In this document: positions 1 through 6,503 of the stretch, piece after piece
Layout of the letters: every line of letters begins with the position of its first letter
Numbering within the stretch: position 1 is the stretch's first letter
From: an uncultured Muribaculaceae bacterium
Lineage (GTDB): Bacteria; Bacteroidota; Bacteroidia; Bacteroidales; Muribaculaceae
NCBI GenBank assembly: GCA_934667475.1
Contig: CAKUMB010000030.1
Coordinates: 1 to 11,644 of the forward strand
Length of the DNA: 11,644 nucleotides
Direction: 5' to 3'
Position numbers and translations under genes: made by a program
Notes under the pieces: model-generated
Seen by the model: only the letters and a program-made list of their open reading frames with translations
What the model was told of the DNA's origin: nothing
Databases searched by the model: none

Positions 1-44
1 CCCCACTCTCGTTTCCTTTTTATGCTGCAGCTTTGCAGGCGTGG

Positions 45-905
45 CTACTTGGCGCCGCCGCGCAGGTCGATGCGGCGCAGCACCGTCACAATGTCGCCCT
101 TGCGGTTGAGCAGTGCCATCTCATTGTCGTTGATGCGCTTGCACGACTCCGTTTCCTCAAGCGCGAGCAGCACCTTGGTCTCGGTTTCAATGTTGGGGCA
201 CACGTTGTGCGACGACTTCAAGTCTTCAAACTGCACCGCCAAGTCCTTGTTGGGGTCTATGGTGACGATGCCGTTGATTATGTTGCAGCCGCTGGTGGCG
301 TTCACCGTGAGCATCTGAATGTCGATCACCAATTTCACGTTTTTGTCCACCACATTCACACCGTTCAGCTCCTTCACTATCCACGGTCCGTTGAGCAAAT
401 CCAGATTTTGCCGCTTCAGGCGCATCACCACCTGGCCGCGCTGGTTCATCAGTGCCATGTAGTCGATGCTGAACAGGCGCGTCACCATGTAGTGGTCGGC
501 CTCGGCCAGGGCGCGCATCACGGTGCGCTCCGAGGTCACGCTGTGGCAGCCCTTTTGCGTCTGAATCATGTTGGCAAACTTCAGCTTGTTGCCTTCCAGT
601 GTAAACGTGCCGTTGATGGCGTTGCAGCCGTTGTTGCCATACACGTTGTTGGCGCCAAAGTCGAGGTAGATGTAGGGGCGCTCGGCTGTCACCGCCGCCT
701 TGCCGCGCACACTCTCAATCGTCCACTCGCCATACATCTGGCGGGCGGCGTTGGTAATGCGCACGGTGTCGGGCTTCGGCTTTGCAGCCGCAGTCTCAAT
801 CTTCACCTGCTGCTTCTCATATTTCTTTTTCTTCTTGCCGGCAAAAGCCTGCCCGGGCACAGCGGCCACGGCAACGGCCAGCGCGGCAAGCATCCACTTG
901 TTCAT
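45..905 (-). CDS. Secreted protein with two tandem META (HslJ-like) domains
   Basis: The product is 286 residues from the ATG at 905. An in-frame ATG at 944 would add 13 residues, but 905 puts a clean signal peptide (MNKWMLAALAVAVAAVPGQAFA) at the N-terminus and leaves room for the promoter at 942-973. A short lysine run (about residues 24-28) follows the predicted cleavage site. There are two META-type repeats. The first (about 55-165) has GNNGCNAINGTF and a later C120H...SE. The second (about 170-280) has ATSGCNIINGIV and C236PN.ETE. The GCN..NG core and the downstream Cys/Glu pattern are typical of the family. The best-known member, E. coli HslJ, is an envelope heat-shock protein linked to novobiocin resistance. 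No lipobox is visible, so a periplasmic location is inferred. The gene is divergent from the TPR gene. I see no T-run terminator after its stop within the window. Confidence 0.85.
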   Translation of the reverse strand: MNKWMLAALAVAVAAVPGQAFAGKKKKKYEKQQVKIETAAAKPKPDTVRITNAARQMYGEWTIESVRGKAAVTAERPYIYLDFGANNVYGNNGCNAINGTFTLEGNKLKFANMIQTQKGCHSVTSERTVMRALAEADHYMVTRLFSIDYMALMNQRGQVVMRLKRQNLDLLNGPWIVKELNGVNVVDKNVKLVIDIQMLTVNATSGCNIINGIVTIDPNKDLAVQFEDLKSSHNVCPNIETETKVLLALEETESCKRINDNEMALLNRKGDIVTVLRRIDLRGGAK

Positions 906-941
906 GTCCGTTGAGTTGTTATGTGTTAGTGTTTCAATCTT

Positions 942-973
942 CAAATTTCGCTATTTTCGCCCACATACGCAAA
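942..973 (-). promoter_or_regulatory. Candidate promoter for the META-domain gene
   Basis: Read on the minus strand there is TTTG (973-970), a 20-nt spacer, then GAAATTTG (949-942), which differs from the TAnnTTTG consensus only in its first base. It would start transcription roughly 25-35 nt before the ATG at 905. Confidence 0.45.
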
Positions 974-983
974 CTTTTCAATG

Positions 984-1080
984 ATTAACCACAGCGCAAC
1001 GTTGGTGCATGAAATAATGTGAATAAAAAATGTGGAGCGTCGTTTGATTCCTGGCATTGGCCTGCGCCCATGTGGTTAAT
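984..1080. repeat. Bipartite inverted repeat in the divergent intergenic region
   Basis: ATTAACCACA at 984-993 is perfectly complementary to TGTGGTTAAT at 1071-1080. The adjoining GCGCA at 994-998 pairs with TGCGC at 1063-1067, leaving a 3-nt bulge (CCA, 1068-1070). Together they make 15 bp around a 64-nt centre. No convincing ORF lies inside. The repeat sits between the two divergent promoters, so a regulatory or RNA role is possible, but this is inference. Confidence 0.6.
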
Positions 1081-1101
1081 GAAGCATAAAATGACTGATA
1101 T

Positions 1102-1134
1102 TTTGGGCCGTTACTGCCCAAACTGCTATTTTTG
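1102..1134 (+). promoter_or_regulatory. Bacteroidetes-type promoter for the TPR gene
   Basis: TTTG at 1102-1105, a 21-nt spacer, and TATTTTTG at 1127-1134 match TTTG/TAnnTTTG. Transcription would start near 1140. This excludes the in-frame TTG at 1132, which lies inside the -7 box, as the translation start of the next gene. Confidence 0.75.
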
Positions 1135-1164
1135 CAGAAAAAATTGCATACTCACATATATATA

Positions 1165-3249
1165 TTGGAAACAATTAAGCACATATCACTGCGTCTGCTA
1201 GCGGTGGCGGCAATCGCACTGGCCGCCGCCGCTCAGGCTGTGGCGCAAATCAACGTGGAGCAGGTGGTGAAGATAGGCCGCAACGCCCTCTACTTCGAAG
1301 ACTACATCCTGTCGATACAGTATTTCAACCAGGCCATCAACGCCCGGCCAAATCTGGCCGAGCCATACTTCTACCGCGCCGTGGCCAAACTCAGCCTTGA
1401 GGACTACAAGGGTGCCGAGGCCGACGCCTCGATGTGCATCGAGCGCAATCCGTTTATCACCGATGCCTATCAGGTGCGCGGCGTGGCGCGCCAAAACCAG
1501 CGCAAGTTTGCCGACGCCATTGCTGACTACACCCACGGCCTCGGCCTCATACCCGAAGACAAGGCCTTCCTGCTCAACCGCGCCGTGTGTGAGCAGGAGG
1601 AGAAGCAATATGACGCATCGGCGGCCGACTATGCCCGCCTGCTGCGCCTCGACTCGAAAAACGACCGCGGCTATCTGGGCCTGGCCCAGCTCAATCTGGC
1701 CCAGGCCGACACCACTGCCGCGCTGGCCAATGTGGCGCGCAGCATCGAAATCAACCGCGACAACGTGAATGCCTACCTGATGCGGGCCGAGATACTCATG
1801 CGCCGCGACAGCTTTGCCCTGGCGCTGCCCGACATGGACCAGGCCATAAAGCTCGAGCCGCACAACGCCGGCTACTTCATCAACCGCGCCTATATGAAAT
1901 ACAAGACCGACGACTACTTCGGAGCCATGGCCGACTACAACTATGCCGTCGACCTTGACCCAGCCAGCATGGAGGCTCACTTCAACCGCGGCATGCTCAA
2001 CGCGCAGGTGGGCGAGACCAACAAGGCCATCGACGACTTCACCTTTGTGCTGCGCGCCGACTCGCACAACTTCATGGCCCGCTACAACCGTGCGCTGCTG
2101 TACTACCGCACCGGCCAGATGAGCCGCGCCATAAGCGACTTCAACGCCGTGCTGGCCAAGTACCCGAAGTTTGAGGCCGGCTACATGGCTCGCGGCGAGG
2201 CCAAGCGGCGCATGGGCGATGCCAAGGGCTGCGAGCGCGACTTTGCCACCGCCGTGGCCATAATGAAGCGCCGTGGCGTGCACTACAGCGACTACAACCC
2301 CGCCAACGCCGAAGCCGCGGCGGCCGCCAACCCCAAGGCAGCCGATGCGGCAGCCGCCAGCGCCGACGCCGACACCGCCCAGACGCTGACGCGCTTCAAC
2401 GAGCTGCTCACGGTGAAGACCGACAGCAAAATAAAACCCGAGTATGCCAACCGCTCGCGCGGCCACATTCAGAACACCGATGTCGAGGTCGCCCCCGAGC
2501 CCATGTTCATGCTCACATATTTTGCGCCCGACAATAAGCTCAACGGCCGCACCAACTACCTCAGAGAGGTCACCGAGGTCAACCAGAGCCACCTGCTGGG
2601 CACCGACGTGGGCATTGCCGGCACCATGCCGCAGCTCACCGAAGACCAGATTAAGGCCCGATTCAGCAGCGTGGACTACTACAACGGCATGCTGGCCGTG
2701 TCCAATCCGCGCTCAATCGACTACTTCGGCCGCGCCATGGACTACCTGATGCTCAAAAATCCGGCCGCCGCCATCGACGATGCCACGCGCGCCATAGCCA
2801 AGAGCCCCAAGTTTGCCCTGGCCTACTTCCTGCGCGCCAACGCACGCTTCATGCAGCACCAGATGGCCGCCGACGGTGGAGCAGCGGCTGACGCCGCCCT
2901 CAAGCCTGCCCAGGGCCAGGCCGCCCACATGTTGCGCGAGCGCGAGGGGGCCCAGGCTTTGACGCAGGTGATTGCCGACCTCGACAGCACCCTCAAGCTG
3001 TCGCCGGCCAACGTGTACGCCGTCTTCGACAAGGGCAACGCCTACATGCTCATGGGCGACTACACCTCGGCCATCAGCTGCTACAGCCGCGCCATCGACA
3101 TGAAGCCCGACATGGGCGAGGCCTACTACAACCGCGGCCTCATGTATATGCGCATGGGCAACCGCCAGCGCGGTGTGGCCGATATGAGCAAGGCCGGCGA
3201 ACTCGGCATACTGCCCAGCTACAACGTGCTCAAGCGTATGGCCCGTTAG
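1165..3249 (+). CDS. Exported tetratricopeptide-repeat protein, TTG start
   Basis: The product is 694 residues from TTG 1165. No in-frame ATG exists between the upstream stop at 1096 and the middle of the first repeats, so a TTG start is required. TTG 1132 falls in the promoter and TTG 1144 would be nearly leaderless. Start 1165 gives a good signal peptide (METIKHISLRLLAVAAIALA, then AAAQAVAQ). Roughly nine TPR motifs fill residues 33-370, with recurring signatures such as YFNQAI..RP, DYNYAVDLDP, AHFNRG and AISDFNAVL. An Ala-rich linker (380-402) and an unassigned segment (about 405-515) follow. Three more TPR units lie between about 518 and 675 (AAIDDATRAI, IADLDSTLKLSP, AISCYSRAIDMKP). TPR arrays bind protein partners. 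An envelope scaffold role is inferred and the partner is unknown. The gene seems monocistronic: thrS has its own promoter 74 nt downstream. Confidence 0.85.
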   Translation: METIKHISLRLLAVAAIALAAAAQAVAQINVEQVVKIGRNALYFEDYILSIQYFNQAINARPNLAEPYFYRAVAKLSLEDYKGAEADASMCIERNPFITDAYQVRGVARQNQRKFADAIADYTHGLGLIPEDKAFLLNRAVCEQEEKQYDASAADYARLLRLDSKNDRGYLGLAQLNLAQADTTAALANVARSIEINRDNVNAYLMRAEILMRRDSFALALPDMDQAIKLEPHNAGYFINRAYMKYKTDDYFGAMADYNYAVDLDPASMEAHFNRGMLNAQVGETNKAIDDFTFVLRADSHNFMARYNRALLYYRTGQMSRAISDFNAVLAKYPKFEAGYMARGEAKRRMGDAKGCERDFATAVAIMKRRGVHYSDYNPANAEAAAAANPKAADAAAASADADTAQTLTRFNELLTVKTDSKIKPEYANRSRGHIQNTDVEVAPEPMFMLTYFAPDNKLNGRTNYLREVTEVNQSHLLGTDVGIAGTMPQLTEDQIKARFSSVDYYNGMLAVSNPRSIDYFGRAMDYLMLKNPAAAIDDATRAIAKSPKFALAYFLRANARFMQHQMAADGGAAADAALKPAQGQAAHMLREREGAQALTQVIADLDSTLKLSPANVYAVFDKGNAYMLMGDYTSAISCYSRAIDMKPDMGEAYYNRGLMYMRMGNRQRGVADMSKAGELGILPSYNVLKRMAR

Positions 3250-3323
3250 CCGCGAAAAATGGTAGGGTAGGGAAAGAATACATTTTTTTTGCCCACAATG
3301 CCCCTTATTCAACTCAAAACTAT

Positions 3324-3331
3324 TAAATTTG
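3324..3331 (+). promoter_or_regulatory. -7 element of the thrS operon promoter
   Basis: TAAATTTG matches TAnnTTTG exactly. No TTG/TTTG is found 19-21 nt upstream, so the -33 element is weak or absent. A start near 3338 would give thrS a 5' leader of about 60 nt. Confidence 0.55.
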
Positions 3332-3352
3332 CACCAATTTATATGTTGAATA

Positions 3353-3374
3353 TTGTGCTCTTGTATCGCACAAG
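3353..3374 (+). promoter_or_regulatory. Leader hairpin(s) upstream of thrS
   Basis: TTGTGC (3353-3358) pairs with GCACAA (3368-3373) around a 9-nt loop, TCTTGTATC. An overlapping alternative pairs CTTGT (3360-3364) with ACAAG (3370-3374). The two cannot form together. The loop of the first contains TTGTA, which equals U33-UGU-A37 of a tRNA-Thr(UGU) anticodon loop. Whether this hairpin is regulatory is inference. Confidence 0.4.
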
Positions 3375-3398
3375 TAAAAAAGAAATTCAAAAGACATT

Positions 3399-5333
3399 AT
3401 GATTAGCATTAAGTTTCCTGACGGAAGTGTAAAGCAGTTTGAGAGTGGCATCACTCCGCTGCAGGTGGCCGAGAGCATCAGCGCCGGTTTGGCGCGCCAA
3501 GTGCTGGCCGCATCATTCAACGGTGAAGAGTGGGATATTTCTCGCCCGATTTGTAGCGATGGCGACATCAAACTCTTCAAATGGGACGACGAAGAGGGCA
3601 AGCACGCCTTCTGGCACACATCGGCACACCTCCTTGCCGAGGCTCTGCAAGAGCTCTACAAAGGAATTCAGTTCGGCATTGGCCCGGCTATCGAAAACGG
3701 TTTCTACTACGACATCGATCCGGGAGAGAACACCATTACCAGCGCCGACTTTGCCAAAATCGAGAAGAAAATGGCCGAGCTCGCAGCCAAAAACGAGCCC
3801 GTGGTGCGCAAAGACATCTCCAAGGCCGACGCTCTCAAGAAGTTCGGCGACGAGGGTCAGACCTACAAGTGCGAGCTCATCAGCGAGCTTGAAGACGGCC
3901 ACATCACCACATACACCCAAGGCAACTTCACCGACCTGTGCCGCGGCCCGCACCTGCCCAGCACCGGCGCCATCAAGGCAGTGAAGGTGCTGTCGCTCGC
4001 AGGCGCCTACTGGCGCGGCGACGAAACCCGCAAGCAGATGGTGCGCGTCTACGGCATCACATTCCCCAAGAAGAAGATGCTCGACGAATACCTCTACATG
4101 CTCGAGGAGGCCAAGAAGCGCGACCACCGCAAGCTGGGCAAGGAGATGGAACTGTTTGCCTTCTCGCCCAACGTGGGCGCCGGCCTGCCACTGTGGCTGC
4201 CCAAGGGCGCCGCTCTGCGCAACCGCCTGCAAGACTTCCTGGCCAAAATCCAGAAGCGCTATGGCTATCAGCAGGTAATCACCCCGCACATCGGCAACAA
4301 GATGCTGTATGTCACTTCGGGACACTATGCAAAATATGGCAAGGACTCGTTCCAGCCCATCCACACACCCGAGGAGGGCGAGGAATATTTCCTGAAGCCC
4401 ATGAACTGCCCTCACCACTGCGAAGTATACCGCACTTCGCCGCGCAGCTACAAGGACCTGCCGCTGCGCATCGCAGAGTTCGGCACCGTGTACCGCTATG
4501 AGCAGAGTGGCGAGCTGCACGGACTCACTCGTGTGCGCTGCTTCACTCAAGACGATGCCCACCTCTTCTGCACCCCCGACCAGTTGAAGCAGGAATTCCT
4601 GGGCGTGATGGAAATCATCTCGTTCATCTTCAAGGTGTTCGGCTTTGAGTATGAGGCTCAGATTTCGCTGCGCGACCCCAACCACAAAGAAAAGTATGTG
4701 GGCACCGACGAGGTGTGGGACAAGGCCGAGAAAGCCATCATCGAGGCTTGCGCCGAGAAGGGGCTTGTGGCCAAGCAGGTCACCGGCGAGGCCGCATTCT
4801 ATGGCCCGAAGCTCGACTTCATGGTGAAGGACGCCCTTGGCCGCCGCTGGCAGCTGGGCACCATCCAGGTTGACTACAACCTGCCCGAGCGATTCAAACT
4901 CGAATACACCGGCGCCGACAACCAGAAGCACCGCCCCGTGATGATTCACCGCGCGCCCTTCGGCTCGCTCGAACGCTTCATCGCAGTGCTGCTCGAGCAC
5001 ACCGCCGGACACCTGCCACTGTGGCTCGCTCCCGACCAGGCCGTGATTCTGCCCATCAGCGAAAAGTATAACGACTATGCCAAGCATGTGGCTCAGGAGC
5101 TCGACGAAAACAACGTGCGCGCCACCATCGACGACCGCAACGAGAAAATCGGCAAGAAAATACGCGACAACGAGCTCAAGCGCATCCCCTATCTGCTCAT
5201 CGTGGGTGAGAAAGAGGCTAATAGCGAAGAAGTTTCGGTGAGAAAACAGGGCGAAGGCGATAAAGGTTCGGAAAAAATTACTACCTTTGCAGCCGATATT
5301 AATCGCGAAGTAGCGAAAATGACAAACTTTTAA
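3399..5333 (+). CDS. thrS: Threonine--tRNA ligase
   Basis: This class II aminoacyl-tRNA synthetase charges tRNA-Thr with threonine in the cytoplasm. At 644 residues it is full length for the bacterial family. Domain order: TGS domain (about 1-62); editing domain (about 63-225) with HTSAH (H73, H77) and CRGPH (C181, H185), which clears mischarged seryl-tRNA; class II catalytic core (about 240-540); anticodon-binding domain (about 545-644). The zinc ligands are all present: C337 in MNCPHHC, H388 in DDAHLF and H517 in MIHRAP. Start ATG 3399 gives the standard N-terminus MISIKFPDGS. It is the first gene of an operon with infC, rpmI and rplT, and its stop is 9 nt before the infC ATG. The last 100 nt are AT-richer than the rest and hold a perfect -7 box (5282-5289). 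Confidence 0.98.
   Translation: MISIKFPDGSVKQFESGITPLQVAESISAGLARQVLAASFNGEEWDISRPICSDGDIKLFKWDDEEGKHAFWHTSAHLLAEALQELYKGIQFGIGPAIENGFYYDIDPGENTITSADFAKIEKKMAELAAKNEPVVRKDISKADALKKFGDEGQTYKCELISELEDGHITTYTQGNFTDLCRGPHLPSTGAIKAVKVLSLAGAYWRGDETRKQMVRVYGITFPKKKMLDEYLYMLEEAKKRDHRKLGKEMELFAFSPNVGAGLPLWLPKGAALRNRLQDFLAKIQKRYGYQQVITPHIGNKMLYVTSGHYAKYGKDSFQPIHTPEEGEEYFLKPMNCPHHCEVYRTSPRSYKDLPLRIAEFGTVYRYEQSGELHGLTRVRCFTQDDAHLFCTPDQLKQEFLGVMEIISFIFKVFGFEYEAQISLRDPNHKEKYVGTDEVWDKAEKAIIEACAEKGLVAKQVTGEAAFYGPKLDFMVKDALGRRWQLGTIQVDYNLPERFKLEYTGADNQKHRPVMIHRAPFGSLERFIAVLLEHTAGHLPLWLAPDQAVILPISEKYNDYAKHVAQELDENNVRATIDDRNEKIGKKIRDNELKRIPYLLIVGEKEANSEEVSVRKQGEGDKGSEKITTFAADINREVAKMTNF
5282..5289 (+). promoter_or_regulatory. 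Possible internal promoter (-7 box) for infC-rpmI-rplT
   Basis: TACCTTTG inside the 3' end of thrS matches TAnnTTTG exactly and continues as TACCTTTGCAGC, the same 12-mer as the SPOR-gene promoter at 10165-10176. It is 54 nt before the infC ATG. No matching -33 element is visible and the bases also encode Thr-Phe-Ala, so this remains tentative. Confidence 0.3.
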
Positions 5334-5342
5334 AATTACTTG

Positions 5343-6047
5343 ATGGAGAAAAAACCATTTTGGACAGGTCCTAAGCGACCGGCTTTCAGTAGCAACAACA
5401 GTGGCCCGCGCCCCATGGGCGGCCGCGGCCGCGATGCCCGTCGTGGCGGCAGAAAAAACGATAAGGACAGCCACGCTATCAATGAGCAGATACGCCACCG
5501 CGAAGTGCGCCTTGTGGGCGACAACGTGGAGGAAGGCATATATCCCATTGTGAAGGCGCAGAAGATTGCCGACGAGCAGGGGCTCGACCTGATTGAAATA
5601 GCACCCATGGCCAAGCCGCCAGTGTGCAAAATCATGGACTACCAGAAGTTCCTTTACCAGCAGCGCAAGCGCCTTAAGGAGCAGAAGGCAAAGTCGACCA
5701 AAGTGGTGGTCAAGGAAATACGCTTCGGGCCGCAGACCGACGCACACGACTACGACTTTAAGTTGAAGCACGCCATTGGCTTCCTGCAAGACGGCGCCAA
5801 GGTGAAGTCGTACGTGTTCTTCAAAGGCCGCTCAATCCTGTTCAAAGAGCAGGGCGAGACACTGCTGCTGCGCTTTGCCAACGACCTTGAGGACTATGGC
5901 AAGCTCGACCAGATGCCCGTGCTCGAGGGCAAGCGCATGACCATTATGATTTCTCCCAAAAAGGTGGCCCCCGCCAAGAAGAAGGAAGCCGCTCCCGCCA
6001 AAAAGGACGGCGCCGACACTGCCACGGACGAGACTGCCGGAGAGTGA
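5343..6047 (+). CDS. infC: Translation initiation factor IF-3
   Basis: IF-3 binds the 30S subunit, prevents premature 50S joining and proofreads start-codon and initiator-tRNA selection. The product is 234 residues, longer than the usual 180 or so. The core is canonical: N-terminal domain about 46-115 (INEQIRHREVRLVGDN, KPPVCKIMDYQKFLYQQRKR) and C-terminal domain about 120-205 (KEIRFGPQTDAHDYDFKLKH, KVKSYVFFKGRSILF, GKRMTIMISPKK). Extra parts are an Arg/Gly-rich N-terminal tail (about 20-45) and a Lys/Ala/Glu/Asp-rich C-terminal tail (about 207-234, AKKKEAAPAKKDGAD). ATG 5343 is chosen over the adjacent in-frame TTG 5340. It follows thrS by 9 nt, so co-transcription is very likely, with a possible extra promoter at 5282-5289. 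Unlike E. coli infC, it does not use an AUU start. Confidence 0.97.
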   Translation: MEKKPFWTGPKRPAFSSNNSGPRPMGGRGRDARRGGRKNDKDSHAINEQIRHREVRLVGDNVEEGIYPIVKAQKIADEQGLDLIEIAPMAKPPVCKIMDYQKFLYQQRKRLKEQKAKSTKVVVKEIRFGPQTDAHDYDFKLKHAIGFLQDGAKVKSYVFFKGRSILFKEQGETLLLRFANDLEDYGKLDQMPVLEGKRMTIMISPKKVAPAKKKEAAPAKKDGADTATDETAGE

Positions 6048-6052
6048 TTGTG

Positions 6053-6127
6053 AAAGGCTCATTCAGCCACAGCCTTTAGCTGAGAAAAAAAGAAAAAGGG
6101 CATCAGGCTTGGTAAGTGCCTGTTCCC
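6053..6127 (+). promoter_or_regulatory. Structured infC-rpmI spacer, candidate L20 autoregulatory site
   Basis: Two mutually exclusive hairpins are visible. AAAGGCT (6053-6059) pairs with AGCCTTT (6071-6077), while TCAGC (6063-6067) pairs with GCTGA (6079-6083). A separate two-tier stem follows: GGG 6098-6100 with CCC 6125-6127 outside, CAGGC 6104-6108 with GCCTG 6118-6122 inside, joined by a 3x2 internal loop. The 116-nt spacer is long for a ribosomal-protein operon. In E. coli and Bacillus, L20 represses this operon by binding mRNA that mimics its 23S site. Assigning that role here is inference. Confidence 0.4.
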
Positions 6128-6163
6128 GCTACAAATAAATAATTTTTTTAAACAAAAAGCAAA

Positions 6164-6361
6164 ATGCCAAAAGTTAAGACTAATTCCGGTGCCAAAAAAA
6201 GGTTCACCTTTACCGGAACAGGAAAGATTAAAAGAAAACATGCTTACAAAAGTCACATCTTGACAAAGAAGACTAAGAAGCAGAAGCGTAACCTCACCCA
6301 CGTCAGCATCGTTGACAAGGCTAACCTCAACAGCATCCGTCTGCTCCTCGTTAAGAAGTAA
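6164..6361 (+). CDS. rpmI: Large ribosomal subunit protein bL35
   Basis: bL35 is a small basic protein of the 50S subunit. The 65-residue product is the usual length and reads as a standard bL35: MPKVKTNSGAKKRFTFTGTG, then KIKRKHAYKSHILTKKTKKQKR and a C-terminal IRLLLVKK. It is very rich in Lys and Arg, as expected for an rRNA-binding protein. The start at ATG 6164 is unambiguous and is preceded by an A-rich leader without a Shine-Dalgarno site. Base composition is more AT-rich than in neighbouring metabolic genes, consistent with high-expression codon choice. It lies between infC and rplT in the conserved order, flanked on both sides by unusually long structured spacers. Confidence 0.98.
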   Translation: MPKVKTNSGAKKRFTFTGTGKIKRKHAYKSHILTKKTKKQKRNLTHVSIVDKANLNSIRLLLVKK

Positions 6362-6440
6362 GCAGCCGACTGCCACAAGAGCCGTTAAGGTTATCACTTT
6401 TAATCAAAAGAGATTTTAATCATTTTTACTAACAGAGTGC

Positions 6441-6480
6441 TTAGCTCAAAAGGGCAGCCCGCAGCATGGGCTGACGCTAA
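6441..6480 (+). promoter_or_regulatory. Two-tier stem-loop in the rpmI-rplT spacer
   Basis: TTAGC (6441-6445) pairs with GCTAA (6476-6480). Inside, CAGCCC (6455-6460) pairs with GGGCTG (6468-6473) over a 7-nt loop, GCAGCAT. An asymmetric internal loop (6446-6454 against 6474-6475) separates the stems. It ends 23 nt before the rplT start in a 142-nt spacer that has no ORF and no promoter box. A role as an L20-binding operator or translation-control element is plausible but unproven. Confidence 0.45.
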
Positions 6481-6503
6481 CATTCAAAATTCAATTTAAA
6501 AAA

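Noticed and set aside
25..38. Hairpin CTGCA/TGCAG after the META-gene stop as a terminator
   Set aside because: Only 5 bp with a 4-nt loop. On the minus strand it is followed by A-rich rather than T-rich sequence.
33..914. 293-codon plus-strand open frame opposite the META-domain gene
   Set aside because: Its His/Val/Leu-rich translation has no domain, while the minus strand encodes a signal peptide and two META repeats.
1019..1201. 60-codon open frame in the divergent intergenic region
   Set aside because: It runs through the TPR-gene promoter and the inverted repeat and gives a Cys/Trp-rich product typical of noncoding DNA.
1198..2592. 464-codon open frame on the minus strand inside the TPR gene
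   Set aside because: It is a codon-bias shadow. The plus-strand frame has TPR signatures and a signal peptide; the antisense product is low-complexity Val/Gly/His/Ala sequence.
3281..3291. T8 tract after the TPR gene as its terminator
   Set aside because: No hairpin precedes the T-run, so an intrinsic terminator cannot be supported.
3513..5789. 758-codon open frame on the minus strand across thrS and infC
   Set aside because: It is antisense to two clearly conserved genes. Its long open length follows from their GC-rich codon pattern, and its translation has no recognisable motif.
6053..6083. H-type pseudoknot combining AAAGGCT/AGCCTTT and TCAGC/GCTGA
   Set aside because: A single nucleotide (6078) would have to cross a 7-bp stem, which is sterically unlikely. 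I treat the two pairings as competing hairpins instead.
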